DNA of 64,000 nt from Paraburkholderia susongensis (GCF_900177725.1 NZ_FXAT01000004.1:558001-622000); one strand, 5' to 3'. Positions 35,226 to 44,575 are shown, counted from the first letter of the stretch. Translations and numbers: made by a program. The notes: a model not told the origin generated them from the sequence alone.

Positions 35226-35255
35226 GCGGCCCTGAACCGCGAGGTTCAGGGCCGC
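35226..35255 (-). terminator. Strong hairpin 3' of tal
   Basis: GCGGCCCTGAACC and GGTTCAGGGCCGC form a perfect 13-bp stem with a four-base loop. There is no U-tract on either strand, so it is either a non-canonical terminator or a 3'-end stabiliser. Confidence 0.5.
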
Positions 35256-35335
35256 CTGTCATGTGCCGCCTTGCCAGCTTGGGCGACGCATCACGCCGCA
35301 AGGCAAACGCGGCACGGCAAGCTACGCTCAGCGCA

Positions 35336-36289
35336 TCAGCGCAGTCCGTCGATCAGCTTTTCCAGCTTCACAGCGTCCGCGGCGAACGCGCGGATGCCTT
35401 CGGCGAGCTTTTCGGTTGCCATCGCTTCGTCGTTGACGAGGAAGCGGAACGATTTTTCGTCGACCGGTACTCGCTCGATGCCGGCGTCGTTGGCGAGTTC
35501 CGACGACAGCTTGCGCTCGACCTTCTCGTCGCTGTCCTGCAGCTTCTGCAGCAGATCCGGACTGATGGTCAGCAGATCGCAGCCGGCCAGTTCGAGAATC
35601 TGCGAAGTGGTGCGGAAGCTCGCGCCCATCACCTCGGTCTTGTAGCCGAACTTCTTGTAGTAGGCGTAGATGCGGCGCACCGACTTGACGCCCGGGTCGT
35701 TGGCGCCGCCGTCTTTCGCTTCGTCCCACGCGCTGCCGGCGTTCTTCTTGTACCAGTCGTAGATGCGGCCGACGAACGGCGAGATCAGCTGCGCGCCCGC
35801 TTCCGCGCAGGCGGCGGCCTGCGCGAGCGAGAACAGCAGCGTCATGTTGCAGTGGATGCCTTCCTTCTGCAGCACTTCGGCCGCGCGGATGCCTTCCCAC
35901 GTCGACGCGAGCTTGATCAGCACGCGCTCGCGCCCGATGCCGTGGTCTTTGTAGAGCGCGATCAGTTCGCGGCCCTTCGCGATCGAGCCTTCGACGTCGA
36001 ACGATAGGCGCGCGTCGACTTCGGTCGACACACGGCCCGGAATGATCTTGAGGATTTCGGTGCCGAAGGCGATCAGCAACTGGTCGATGATCGCGCCGAC
36101 CGGTTTCGACGCATGCGCCTTCACGGTCTTTTCGAGCAGCGGCCGGTAGTCGTCTTTCTGCACGGCCTTCAGAATCAGCGACGGATTGGTGGTCGCGTCC
36201 CGCGGTTTGTATTGTGCAAGCTGCTGAAAGTCGCCGGTGTCGGCCACCACGGTGGTGTATTGCTTGAGTTGATCGAGTGCGGTTGTCAT
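35336..36289 (-). CDS. tal: Transaldolase
   Basis: A pentose-phosphate enzyme that moves a dihydroxyacetone unit between sugar phosphates. The 317-residue length matches TalB-type enzymes. [14 protein letters not shown] forms the first loop; the Schiff-base Lys126 is in [13 protein letters not shown]; the later [12 protein letters not shown] and [26 protein letters not shown] are characteristic. It is a single-gene unit; its 3' end faces a strong hairpin. Confidence 0.98.
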   Translation of the reverse strand: MTTALDQLKQYTTVVADTGDFQQLAQYKPRDATTNPSLILKAVQKDDYRPLLEKTVKAHASKPVGAIIDQLLIAFGTEILKIIPGRVSTEVDARLSFDVEGSIAKGRELIALYKDHGIGRERVLIKLASTWEGIRAAEVLQKEGIHCNMTLLFSLAQAAACAEAGAQLISPFVGRIYDWYKKNAGSAWDEAKDGGANDPGVKSVRRIYAYYKKFGYKTEVMGASFRTTSQILELAGCDLLTISPDLLQKLQDSDEKVERKLSSELANDAGIERVPVDEKSFRFLVNDEAMATEKLAEGIRAFAADAVKLEKLIDGLR

Positions 36290-36539
36290 GTTCGAGCCTT
36301 CAGGGCGCGTGTGCGCCGTGGTTCAGGGGAAATGAGGTTGCCGCCGTACCGACAGGACGAGCCAGTGGAACCAGCCGGTGCCGGCGGCCGCGGGTCATGC
36401 CGCAGCGCGTCCCATGATGTGGCCGGGAAACGCAGCCGGATACTCGTATTCTATGGCGGATCGTCGAGGACGGTACGAATTGCGGGTAGGGACAAGCGGG
36501 CCATGAACGCCGGGCCGGGGCCACCGCCGCGCCGCCGCC

Positions 36540-37760
36540 TCACGCGCGCCGCGCATTCAGCACCAGTTGCGTGACCACGCCCGCGACCAGTCCCCAGAAC
36601 GCTGAGCCGATCGACAGCAGCGTGAGCCCGGAGGCGGTCACCATGAACGTGACGAGCGCCGCCTCGCGCTGCTTCACGTCCTGCATCGCGTTGGCGAGGC
36701 CGCTCATGATCGAGCCGAACAGCGCGAGCGCCGCGACCGAGACGACCAGCGCCTTCGGCAGCGCGGCGAACAGCGCGGCGATGGTCGCGCCGAAAATCCC
36801 CGCGAGCAGATAGAAAATGCCGCACCAGACCGCCGCCGTGTAACGCTTGGCGGGATTTTCGTGCGCATCGGGGCCGGTACAGATCGCCGCCGTGATCGCC
36901 GCAAGATTGATGCCGTGCGAGCCGAACGGCGCGAGCAGCAGCGAGGCGAGGCCGGTCGTGGCGATCAGCGGCGCGGAGGGCGTCGTGTAGCCGTCCGCGC
37001 GCAGCACCGCGATGCCGGGCACGTTCTGCGAGGCCATCGCGACCACGAACAGCGGAATGCCGATGCTCACGCTCGCCGCCACCGAGAACGCCGGCATCGT
37101 GAACACCGGATGCGCGAGCGCGACGTGGAAGCGGCTGAAATCGAGCAGCCCGAGGGCGCCGGCGGCGATCGTGCCGGCCACGAGCGTGGTCGGAATCGCA
37201 TAGCGAGGCGCGAACCGTTTGACGATCAGGTAGGCGAAGAACATCGTCAGCACGAGCGCGGTCTGGAACTGCGCGGCGCGGAAAATCTCGATGCCGATCT
37301 CGAACAGGATGCCCGCGAGCAGCGCCGCCGCGATGCCGGCCGGAATCTTCTTCATCAGCGTGTCGAACCAGCCGGTCAGGCCGACGACCGTGAGGAGCAC
37401 CGCGCAGACGATGAACGCGCCGATCGCCTGCGCATACTCGACGTTCGGCAGCGACGACACGAGCAGCGCCGCGCCCGGCGTCGACCATGCAATCACGATC
37501 GGCGCGCGAAAACGCAGCGACAGGCCGATCGAGCACAGCGCCATGCCGATCGACAGCGCCCAGATCCACGAGGAAATCTGCGCATCGCTCAGATGGGCGG
37601 CCTGGCCCGCCTGGAACATCAGCACGAGCGAACTGGTGTAGCCCGTCATCATCGCGACGAAGCCCGCGACGATGGTGGACAGCGACGTATCGGCGAGCGG
37701 ATTGAGACGCCTGGGCGGCGTGACGGCAGGGGACAACTGGGGCGACGGGGACGAACTCAT
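36540..37760 (-). CDS. benE: BenE-family benzoate/H+ symporter
   Basis: A 406-residue membrane protein with about 12 helices. FVAMMTGYTSSLVLMFQAGQAA, IVIAWSTPGAALL and LLAPFGSHGINLAAITAAICTGPDAHEN are signature segments of the BenE family, proton-coupled importers of benzoate and related aromatics. No benzoate-catabolic genes lie in the window, so substrate is inferred from family only. It follows the VWA gene by about 60 bases on the same strand. Confidence 0.92.
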   Translation of the reverse strand: MSSSPSPQLSPAVTPPRRLNPLADTSLSTIVAGFVAMMTGYTSSLVLMFQAGQAAHLSDAQISSWIWALSIGMALCSIGLSLRFRAPIVIAWSTPGAALLVSSLPNVEYAQAIGAFIVCAVLLTVVGLTGWFDTLMKKIPAGIAAALLAGILFEIGIEIFRAAQFQTALVLTMFFAYLIVKRFAPRYAIPTTLVAGTIAAGALGLLDFSRFHVALAHPVFTMPAFSVAASVSIGIPLFVVAMASQNVPGIAVLRADGYTTPSAPLIATTGLASLLLAPFGSHGINLAAITAAICTGPDAHENPAKRYTAAVWCGIFYLLAGIFGATIAALFAALPKALVVSVAALALFGSIMSGLANAMQDVKQREAALVTFMVTASGLTLLSIGSAFWGLVAGVVTQLVLNARRA

Positions 37761-37821
37761 GTAAAGGCTTTCTTGTTGTTGAAGGTAAAGCGCGGTGGTG
37801 TTGCGGCCAGCCCGGCGGGCG

Positions 37822-38997
37822 CTATTTACTCAGCATGCGCATGGCCGTCTCGAGCCCCGCGAGCGTGAGCGGATACATGCGGTGCCCAAGCACCTCGCGG
37901 ATTGCGCTGACGGACTGCCGGTACGGCCACAGCGCTTCCGGCTCGGGATTGAGCCACGCGAAGTGAGGGAAGTGGTCCGCGAGCCGGCGCAGCCATACTG
38001 CGCCGGCTTCGGCGTTGTTGTACTCGACGGAGCCGCCCGGCTGCAGCACTTCGTACGGGCTCATCGTCGCATCGCCGACGAAGATCAGCTTGTAGTCGGG
38101 CGTGAACTTGTGCAGCACGTCCCACGTCGGCGTGCGCTCGGCGTGGCGGCGGCGGTTGTTCTTCCACAGGAAGTCGTACACGCAGTTGTGGAAGTAATAG
38201 AACTCGAGGTGCTTGAACTCGGCCTTGGCGGCGGAGAACAGTTCCTCGGTGCGCTTGACGTGATCGTCCATCGAGCCGCCGACGTCGAGCAGCATCAGCA
38301 CCTTCACGTTGTTGTGCCGCTCGGGCACCATCTTCAGATCGAGCCAGCCGGCGTTTGCGGCGGTGCTGCGGATCGTGTCGGGCAGATCGAGCTCTTCGGC
38401 CGCGCCTTCGCGCGCGAAGCGGCGCAACCGCCGCAGTGCGACCTTGATGTTGCGCGTGCCGATTTCGACCTGGTCGTCGTAGTCGCGATAGGCGCGCGCT
38501 TCCCAGACCTTGACGGCCGTGCGGTTGCCGCCCGCGTCGCCGCCGATGCGCACGCCCTCCGGGTTGTAGCCGCCGTTGCCGAACGGCGACGTGCCGCCCG
38601 TGCCGATCCATTTGCTGCCGCCTTCGTGGCGTTCCTTCTGCTCGTCGAACAGCTCCTTCAGCCGCTCCATCAGCTTGTCGAGGCCGCCCATCGCTTCGAT
38701 CTGCGCCTTTTCTTCCGGCGACAGATCGCGTTGCAGCTTCTTCTTGAGCCAGTCGAGCGGGATGTCGAACGCAAGCTCCGAGGTTTGTGCGACGCCGTTG
38801 AAATATGCGCCGAACGCCTGGTCGAACTTGTCGAAATACTGCTCGTCCTTCACGAGCGTGATGCGCGCGAGGTAGTAGAACTCGTCGAGCGACGGCGCGA
38901 TCACGTTGGTTTTGAGCGCTTCGAGCAGCGTCAGGTATTCCTTTACCGATACCGGCAGCTTGGCGGCGCGCAGCGAGTAGAAGAAGTCGATCAGCAT
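37822..38997 (-). CDS. CoxE-like VWA-domain protein
   Basis: A 391-residue cytoplasmic protein. The N-terminal helical half starts MLIDFFYSLRAAKLPVSVKEYLTLLEAL. The C-terminal von Willebrand A domain has a MIDAS-like VLMLLDVGGSMDDH (D-x-G-x-S) and later LIFVGDATMSPYE. CoxE-like proteins work with MoxR AAA+ ATPases as co-chaperones that insert metal cofactors or remodel partners. The moxR gene lies 73 bases upstream on the same strand. No obvious client enzyme is next to the pair; BenE is the only downstream gene. Confidence 0.93.
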   Translation of the reverse strand: MLIDFFYSLRAAKLPVSVKEYLTLLEALKTNVIAPSLDEFYYLARITLVKDEQYFDKFDQAFGAYFNGVAQTSELAFDIPLDWLKKKLQRDLSPEEKAQIEAMGGLDKLMERLKELFDEQKERHEGGSKWIGTGGTSPFGNGGYNPEGVRIGGDAGGNRTAVKVWEARAYRDYDDQVEIGTRNIKVALRRLRRFAREGAAEELDLPDTIRSTAANAGWLDLKMVPERHNNVKVLMLLDVGGSMDDHVKRTEELFSAAKAEFKHLEFYYFHNCVYDFLWKNNRRRHAERTPTWDVLHKFTPDYKLIFVGDATMSPYEVLQPGGSVEYNNAEAGAVWLRRLADHFPHFAWLNPEPEALWPYRQSVSAIREVLGHRMYPLTLAGLETAMRMLSK

Positions 38998-39070
38998 GCT
39001 GGGGTTCCTGCGGCGGCGGATGGCCGGGTGTCGGGTGGCGCGGCAATCAGGCGCGCCCGCTCGACGGTGG

Positions 39071-39913
39071 TTAGCGGTTGTTGCGGTTCATGAAGAGCAG
39101 CCGCTCGAACAGGTTCACGTCCTGCTCGTTCTTCAGGAGCGCGCCGTGCAGCGGCGGCACGATCTGCTTCTGGTCGGCCGAGCGCAGCGCTTCGGGCGGA
39201 ATGTCTTCGGCGAGCAGCAGCTTGAGCCAGTCGAGCAGCTCCGAGGTGGACGGCTTCTTCTTGAGCCCCGCGACGTTGCGCAGCTCGAAAAAGCTCTGCA
39301 GCGCCGCGGCGAGCAGTTCCTTCTTGATGCCGGGGTAATGCACATCGACGATCTGCTGCATCGTGGTGGCGTCCGGAAATTTGATGTAGTGGAAAAAGCA
39401 CCGGCGCAGGAATGCGTCGGGCAGCTCCTTCTCGTTGTTCGACGTGATGATGACGAGCGGGCGATGCTTCGCGCGCACCAGCTCGTGCGTCTCGTACACG
39501 TAGAACTCCATGCGGTCGAGTTCGCGCAGCAGGTCGTTCGGGAATTCGATGTCGGCCTTGTCGATCTCGTCGATCAGCAGCACGCTTCGCTCATCCGATT
39601 CGAACGCCTGCCACAGCACGCCCTTGACGATGTAGTTGCGGATGTCCTTCACCCGCTCGTCGCCGAGCTGCGAGTCGCGCAGACGCGACACCGCATCGTA
39701 TTCGTACAGACCCTGCTGGGCCTTCGTGGTCGACTTGATGTGCCACTGCAGAAGCGGCATGCCGAGCGCGGCGGCGACTTCCTCGGCGAGCATGGTTTTG
39801 CCGGTTCCCGGTTCGCCCTTGATGAGCAACGGACGCTTGAGCGTCATCGCGGCGTTGACCGCGAGCTTGAGGTCGTCGGTGGCGACGTACTGCGATGAGC
39901 CTTCGAAACGCAT
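39071..39913 (-). CDS. MoxR-type AAA+ ATPase
   Basis: A 280-residue AAA+ chaperone. Walker A is LIKGEPGTGKTMLAEE, Walker B SVLLIDEIDKAD, sensor 1 LVIITSNNEKELPDAFLRRC with the Arg finger, followed by a short helical lid. The start at 39913 (MRFEGSSQYVATDDL) is conventional for the family; the frame is open to 40132. It pairs with the VWA gene just downstream. Promoters for it and for the divergent cytochrome c genes lie in 39914-40232. Confidence 0.94.
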   Translation of the reverse strand: MRFEGSSQYVATDDLKLAVNAAMTLKRPLLIKGEPGTGKTMLAEEVAAALGMPLLQWHIKSTTKAQQGLYEYDAVSRLRDSQLGDERVKDIRNYIVKGVLWQAFESDERSVLLIDEIDKADIEFPNDLLRELDRMEFYVYETHELVRAKHRPLVIITSNNEKELPDAFLRRCFFHYIKFPDATTMQQIVDVHYPGIKKELLAAALQSFFELRNVAGLKKKPSTSELLDWLKLLLAEDIPPEALRSADQKQIVPPLHGALLKNEQDVNLFERLLFMNRNNR

Positions 39914-40232
39914 GGCGAGATGCTCTTTTCCGGGAAAAAACCCAGTATAAGTCAGAAGGCCTGTTGCCCTGAAACCGGCTCGCGTATGGTGTCGTCCGGT
40001 GTCGGGACGTGCCGCTCGCCGCGTTGCGCGCATGCTTCGGCAGGCGCCCGCGCGGCAAGGTGGGCAAAGCGTGCGGGTATGGCGCGCGCCGATCCGGCGT
40101 CTGTGGACGTTCAGCGCGGCGTCGCGGTACAATGAGCCCGATTTTTTTGCCTGCGTGGCTACCCTACAAGAAGAACGGCGCGGGCCGTTGCCTTTCTGGG
40201 CGCCCGTTTCCCCTCAAGCCAGGTTACATGCT
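39914..40232. other. Divergent intergenic region moxR / cytochrome c
   Basis: No gene is supported. It contains the cytochrome promoter (40104-40133). Open frames through it are Arg-rich shadows. Confidence 0.6.
40104..40133 (+). promoter_or_regulatory. Promoter for the cytochrome c pair
   Basis: TGGACG (40104-40109), 18 bases, TACAAT (40128-40133). Leader about 95 bases. Confidence 0.45.
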
Positions 40233-40601
40233 ATGAACAAATTCGTCGGCAAACACGTCGTGATCGCAGCGTTGTCGGTGCTCGCGGGCTATGCGGCCAG
40301 TGCGCAGGCAGCAGATGTCGTCGGCAACGCGAAGGCGGGCCAGGGCAAGGTCGCGATGTGTATCGGCTGCCACGGCATTCCTGAATACCGCACGGCGTAC
40401 CCGGAAGTCTTCCGCGTGCCGAAGCTTGGCGGCCAGAATCAGGCGTACCTCGAAAACGCCTTGCACGCCTACAAGAAGGGCGATCGCCATTTCGACACGA
40501 TGCACGCGATCGCGACGTCGCTGTCGGATCAGGACATCGCCGACATCGCGGCTTACTACGCAGCGCAAAATGCCGCTTCGCAAAACAATCCCGACAAGTG
40601 A
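40233..40601 (+). CDS. Periplasmic c-type cytochrome (class I, c4/c5-like)
   Basis: A 122-residue secreted protein. Residues 1-26 are a Sec signal peptide (cleavage near AQA-AD). One heme attaches at CIGCH, and the distal Met ligand is probably in the HFDTMHAIATSLSDQD segment. It should carry electrons in the periplasm, for example to a terminal oxidase. The ATG at 40233 is used because the signal peptide starts there; another ATG 5 bases upstream is out of frame. A second cytochrome gene follows 56 bases later. Confidence 0.93.
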   Translation: MNKFVGKHVVIAALSVLAGYAASAQAADVVGNAKAGQGKVAMCIGCHGIPEYRTAYPEVFRVPKLGGQNQAYLENALHAYKKGDRHFDTMHAIATSLSDQDIADIAAYYAAQNAASQNNPDK

Positions 40602-40657
40602 TCGGCGTCGATCGGCGTAGGTCACCAGCTAATCAAATTCGCGGGATAGGAGATCTC

Positions 40658-41041
40658 ATGATTAAGCCCCAACAGGCACTCCACACGGTGTTCAAGGCTG
40701 CATGCGCGTCGGCGGCAGTGCTCGGTCTGGCTGCCGCGGGCGTCGCGCACGCGGCCGACGCTGCCAACGGCAAGGTGCTCGCCGACAGTCACAACTGCGC
40801 AGCCTGCCACGGCGTCAATCTGAACAAGCCGGTCAGCCCGGAGTATCCGAAGCTCGCCGGTCAGCATGGCGACTACATCTACTGGGCGCTGCGTCAGTAC
40901 CAGATGGGCACCGGCAATCCGCACTTCGGCCGCAACAACGCGATCATGCAGGCGCAGGTGCAAAGTCTGTCGCAAAGCGACATGAAAGACATCGCGGCTT
41001 ATATCGAATCGCTGGACGGCGATCTGGTCCAGAAGAAGTAA
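40658..41041 (+). CDS. Periplasmic c-type cytochrome
   Basis: A 127-residue protein with signal peptide (residues 1-32, cleavage near AHA-AD), one heme site CAACH and a Met-containing region RNNAIMQAQVQSLSQSDMKD that should hold the sixth ligand. It resembles its neighbour (40% or so by eye in the core) and probably arose by duplication. GGAG precedes the ATG. The pair ends at a strong terminator, so they form a two-gene operon. Which oxidase or reductase they serve is unknown. Confidence 0.93.
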   Translation: MIKPQQALHTVFKAACASAAVLGLAAAGVAHAADAANGKVLADSHNCAACHGVNLNKPVSPEYPKLAGQHGDYIYWALRQYQMGTGNPHFGRNNAIMQAQVQSLSQSDMKDIAAYIESLDGDLVQKK

Positions 41042-41136
41042 GCCGGCTCGGTTGAGGCGCTGCTTTCCAGGCGCTTTATGCCGCGCGATCGTGTGACTTG
41101 TGCGATTGTGTGGTCGCACGATCGGAGATTGAAACG

Positions 41137-41166
41137 ACACCCCGCCTCGGCGGGGTGTTTTGTTTT
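41137..41166 (+). terminator. Rho-independent terminator of the cytochrome operon
   Basis: ACACCCCGCC / GGCGGGGTGT stem with a tight loop, then TTTTGTTTT. Confidence 0.93.
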
Positions 41167-41226
41167 CCGGGGCGCCGGGTGCTGAGTCCTGGTGAGCCGT
41201 GCTCGCGCTCGGGTGCGGGTAAACGT

Positions 41227-41270
41227 GTCCAGCGCGCGTCCAGCACGCGCCCAGCACGCGTCCAGCAGGG
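41227..41270. repeat. Four 11-nt tandem units
   Basis: GTCCAGCGCGC, GTCCAGCACGC, GCCCAGCACGC and GTCCAGCAGGG lie between the cytochrome terminator and the DUF1841 stop codon. Confidence 0.85.
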
Positions 41271-41277
41271 GGCGTTT

Positions 41278-41712
41278 TCAGTCGCGCGTCGCGCGCCGTT
41301 CGATGCGTTGCAGATACGCGTCCGTGTCAGGCGGCGTGCCGGTGCGTTGCGCTTCCCAGATGGTTTCGCCGAGGCAGTCCATGATCGCGTGCTGCGCATC
41401 ATGTGTCGATCCGAGCCGGGCGGCGAGCCGTTCATGCGCCGCACGGATGCCGGGCGGCTGATCGATCGAGAGCTGCTCGGAGATCGCCAGATGCATCGAC
41501 AGATGCAGGAACGGGTTGGTCTGACCGCGTTCCGGCGAATAGTCCTGGGATTGGGCCGCGGTGCTGTCGGTCAGGTCGGCGTGATATTCCGGATGTTCGA
41601 CGATCCAGTCGGCGGCCATGGCTTCGAGCGGCGTGAGAATCTCGCCCTGGCGTTGCTTGCGCCAGGTGTCGGTGAAAAAGAGGCGGACTTCGTCGCGGCT
41701 GGGATTGAACAT
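41278..41712 (-). CDS. DUF1841-family protein
   Basis: A 144-residue soluble protein beginning MFNPSRDEVRLFFTDTWRKQ, the signature of DUF1841, found in beta- and gamma-proteobacteria. PFLHLSMHLAISEQLSIDQP holds conserved His residues. Structure and function are unknown. It is the last gene of an apparent minus-strand run rsxB-nth-DUF1841, with a gap of about 195 bases from nth. Confidence 0.9.
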   Translation of the reverse strand: MFNPSRDEVRLFFTDTWRKQRQGEILTPLEAMAADWIVEHPEYHADLTDSTAAQSQDYSPERGQTNPFLHLSMHLAISEQLSIDQPPGIRAAHERLAARLGSTHDAQHAIMDCLGETIWEAQRTGTPPDTDAYLQRIERRATRD

Positions 41713-41907
41713 CGTGGAACCGGTGTGAGGGAGCGGGGTGCGCAGCGCGTGCGCGAGCCCGATATTTTACGCCGGGGCACGGCGGCCTGCTGGCGGCGCG
41801 CTCGTGATGCGCTGGCGAGGCTTCCGGCAAGGCCGCCGCTGCGTGACGTTACGTTATGTCACGTTACGCCATGACGATGAGCCATGACAGGCGGCAACGA
41901 GCCGCGC

Positions 41908-42552
41908 TCAGAGATCGGGCGGCGGCGTCTTCGGCCGGAATTCGCACAGTGGTTCGATCACGCAATGCCAGCATTCGGGCCGGCGTGCCTTGCATACGTA
42001 GCGGCCGTGCAGGATCAACCAGTGGTGCGCATCCTGCTTGAACTCGGCGGGCGTGAATTTTTCGAGCGCCGCCTCGACCGTACGCACGTCCTTGCCGGGC
42101 GCGAGCCCGGTGCGGTTGGCGACGCGGAAAATGTGCGTGTCGACTGCGATGGTCGGATGGCCGAACGCCGTGTTGAGGATCACGTTGGCCGTTTTCCGGC
42201 CGACGCCCGGCAGGCTCTCCAGCACCTCGCGGTCCTCGGGCACCTCGCCGCCGTACTGGTCGAGCAGGATGCGGCAGGTCGCGATGACGTTTTTCGCCTT
42301 GGTGCGGTAGAGGCCGATCGTCTTGATGTAGCTCGCCACGCCTTCCTCGCCGAGATCGAAGATCTTCTGCGGCGTATTCGCGACGGGGAACATCTTGCGC
42401 ATGGCCTTGTTGACCGACACGTCTGTCGCCTGCGCCGACAGCAGCACCGCGATCAGCAGCTCGAATGGCGTCGTGTACTCGAGCTCGGTAGTCGGATGCG
42501 GATTCAGGCTCTGAAGCGTTTCGTAGATGGCGCGGCGTTTGTTCGCGTTCAT
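41908..42552 (-). CDS. nth: Endonuclease III
   Basis: A DNA glycosylase/AP lyase that removes oxidised pyrimidines. The 214-residue length and numbering match E. coli Nth: catalytic Lys120 in the helix-hairpin-helix LPGVGRKTANV and Asp138 in VDTHIFRVANR. The C-terminal [4Fe-4S] ligands are C-x6-C-x2-C-x5-C (VCKARRPECWHCVIEPLC). It follows rsxB on the same strand, separated by 82 bases that include a short 12-nt repeat array. Confidence 0.98.
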   Translation of the reverse strand: MNANKRRAIYETLQSLNPHPTTELEYTTPFELLIAVLLSAQATDVSVNKAMRKMFPVANTPQKIFDLGEEGVASYIKTIGLYRTKAKNVIATCRILLDQYGGEVPEDREVLESLPGVGRKTANVILNTAFGHPTIAVDTHIFRVANRTGLAPGKDVRTVEAALEKFTPAEFKQDAHHWLILHGRYVCKARRPECWHCVIEPLCEFRPKTPPPDL

Positions 42553-42600
42553 GCTGGCGTGTCGGTGGGTGAGGGGGGCGGAGGTGCGGCTAACCTGGTT

Positions 42601-42636
42601 GATGCGCTGATTGCCGTGTTGATTGCTGAGCTGGCT
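42601..42636. repeat. Three 12-nt tandem units between rsxB and nth
   Basis: GATGCGCTGATT, GCCGTGTTGATT and GCTGAGCTGGCT; the last runs into the rsxB stop codon. Confidence 0.6.
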
Positions 42637-43507
42637 AGCGGGGCTTGGGCGACTTGGGCGGTTTGCCGGTGCCGCGGCTGTCGTCGGCGGCGGTGCCGAG
42701 TCCGAGACGGCGGCGGCGCGCTTCGGCGGCGTCGATCTGCGCCTGCACGTCGACGCTGACGTTCTCGGTGTTCAGCGGCCCCTGGCCTTTCGCGGACATT
42801 TCTTCCTTCTTCTTGCGAGCGCGTTCAAGCGCGGCCTGGATGATCGCGCGTTTCTTCGCTTCGGCGTCGTCCGCAGCCGGGGCGGCGGGAGCCGCCGTGG
42901 CGTTCGCCGTCGCGACGGCGGCTGACGAAGCCGCTTCGCTCGCCGGCACGCTCGCGCCACCGCTTCGCCGCGCCGCAGCACGCGCTTCGGCGGCATCGCG
43001 CTCGCGCGCAAGACGCGCCTCGCGCTGGTTATGACGCGCGCGCGCGGCGTCGGCCTGGCTTTGGCTCCACGCGTCCCAGCCGGTGGCCTCGCCCGTGACG
43101 GGCAGCATCGCGATGCAGTCGACCGGGCAGGGCGGCACGCACAGGTCGCAGCCGGTGCAAAGCCCGGCAATCACGGTGTGCATCTGTTTCGGTGCGCCAA
43201 CTATCGCGTCGACCGGACAGGCCTGCATGCACAGCGTGCAGCCGATGCAAAGCTGTTCGTCGATAACCGCCAGCGGACGCGCGCGTTCGACACCGTTGGC
43301 GGAGCTGAGCGCAATGACCGGTTTGCCGAGCAGCGCGGCGATGCGCGCGATGCCCTCGGCGCCGCCTGGCGGGCACTGGTTATAGCCGGCCTCACCGCTC
43401 GCGATGGCTTCGGCGTAGGGACGGCATGCGGGATAACCGCACTTCGTGCATTGCGTTTGGGGCAGCAGATCTTCGATGCGATCCGCGAGTGTTTTGACGT
43501 CTGTCAC
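42635..43507 (-). CDS. rsxB: RsxB/RnfB-like iron-sulfur protein
   Basis: A 290-residue electron-transfer protein. Cys20, 23, 28 and 45 form the Fe-S cluster of the 4Fe-4S domain ([12 protein letters not shown]). Two ferredoxin motifs follow: Cys87/90/93/97 ([12 protein letters not shown]) and Cys117/120/123/127 ([12 protein letters not shown]). Residues from about 140 are an Ala/Lys/Arg-rich tail unlike E. coli RsxB. The N-terminal membrane helix of classical RnfB is missing and no other rnf/rsx gene is here, so it is a soluble orphan form. The start is GTG. nth lies next, as at the end of the E. coli rsx operon. Confidence 0.93.
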   Translation of the reverse strand: MTDVKTLADRIEDLLPQTQCTKCGYPACRPYAEAIASGEAGYNQCPPGGAEGIARIAALLGKPVIALSSANGVERARPLAVIDEQLCIGCTLCMQACPVDAIVGAPKQMHTVIAGLCTGCDLCVPPCPVDCIAMLPVTGEATGWDAWSQSQADAARARHNQREARLARERDAAEARAAARRSGGASVPASEAASSAAVATANATAAPAAPAADDAEAKKRAIIQAALERARKKKEEMSAKGQGPLNTENVSVDVQAQIDAAEARRRRLGLGTAADDSRGTGKPPKSPKPR

Positions 43508-43580
43508 AGTTACGACGTGGGGGCTTGCCGTGCTGCCGCACAGCCTGAACTAAATAGCACATTATCGCCGATTTCCCCGA

Positions 43581-43608
43581 TTGCCATTCGCAATCCATGT
43601 GCCATAAT
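43581..43608 (+). promoter_or_regulatory. Sigma70 promoter for the TetR gene
   Basis: TTGCCA (43581-43586), 16 bases, CATAAT (43603-43608). Confidence 0.5.
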
Positions 43609-43745
43609 CGAAGCGCTTTTTCGAAAGACCGCAGAAAAGGGTGTGTTCCCCAACCAAACGCGCCCGTTCAACGCTGCCAGCGCAAAGCCCGAGGAGAGGC
43701 CGGCGGCGCGATCCGGATAACGCGGCTCACGAAGACGATGCCACC

Positions 43746-44378
43746 ATGAATCAGCCGAAAATCAAAAGAGATCCTGAAGGCACGCGGCGCCGCATTCTGC
43801 TTGCGGCGGCCGAAGAGTTCGCAAATGGTGGGCTGTTCGGCGCGCGCGTCGACCAGATCGCCCGCCGCGCGGAAACCAATGAGCGCATGCTCTATTACTA
43901 CTTCGGCAGCAAGGAGCAGCTTTTCACGGCGGTACTCGAGCACGCGTTCAGCGCGCTCAACGAAGCGGAGCGCACGCTCGAACTCAATGGCGTCGCGCCC
44001 GTCGAGGCCGTCACGCGCCTCGCGCATTTCGTTTGGGACTACTACCGCGATCATCCGGAGTTGCTGCGTCTCATCAACAACGAGAATCTGCATGAAGCAC
44101 GCTATATGCAGAAGTCGACGCGTATCCGCGAAATGATCTCGCCGATCGTCGCGACGCTCGGCGGGATTCTCGAACGCGGCCAGCGCGCAGGGCTGTTTCG
44201 CACGAACGTCGATCCGCTGCGTTTTTACGTGACGCTTTCGGGCATGGGCTACTACATCGTGTCGAACCGCTTCACGCTCGAAGCGACGCTCGGCCGCGAT
44301 TTCAGCGGCGGCGCCGAGCGCGGCGAAGTGATCCAGATGAATACCGAGTTGCTGCTCGCGTATCTGTTGCGAAAGTAG
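43746..44378 (+). CDS. TetR-family transcriptional regulator
   Basis: A 210-residue regulator. The N-terminal helix-turn-helix is TRRRILLAAAEEFANGGLFGARVDQIARRAETNERMLYYYFGSKEQLF; the helical ligand domain contains LLRLINNENLHEARYM and a TetR_C-type segment near the end. It resembles RutR/NemR-sized regulators in length but no effector can be named. The ATG at 43746 is preferred; the frame is open upstream. It is divergent from rsxB and convergent with phaZ across a bidirectional terminator; its targets are unknown. Confidence 0.92.
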   Translation: MNQPKIKRDPEGTRRRILLAAAEEFANGGLFGARVDQIARRAETNERMLYYYFGSKEQLFTAVLEHAFSALNEAERTLELNGVAPVEAVTRLAHFVWDYYRDHPELLRLINNENLHEARYMQKSTRIREMISPIVATLGGILERGQRAGLFRTNVDPLRFYVTLSGMGYYIVSNRFTLEATLGRDFSGGAERGEVIQMNTELLLAYLLRK

Positions 44379-44512
44379 CGGGCAAGTAGCGGGGTGTTCG
44401 AGGGCAGTGCGCGGCACTGCATCGGGCGTGCCGCGAACAGGTTTTGCAAAGGTGCTTCTGAAAAGCACGGCGCAAAGAACGAAGAAAATCAGTATCACGA
44501 ATAAATTTCGAT

Positions 44513-44552
44513 AAAAAAGCCAACGGCCTCCGAAGAGGCCGTTGGCTTTTTC
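44513..44552. terminator. Bidirectional Rho-independent terminator
   Basis: GCCAACGGCCTC, CGAA loop, GAGGCCGTTGGC, flanked by A-run on the left and T-run on the right, so it works for both the TetR and the phaZ genes. Confidence 0.95.
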
Positions 44553-44575
44553 AATGCTGTTGCACGTTTAATGCT

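Larger units (their letters stand above)
35005..35335. other. Intergenic region between PhnB-like gene and tal
   Basis: No gene. It contains a 12-nt tandem array (35153-35212) and a 13-bp perfect hairpin (35226-35255) downstream of tal. Confidence 0.7.
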
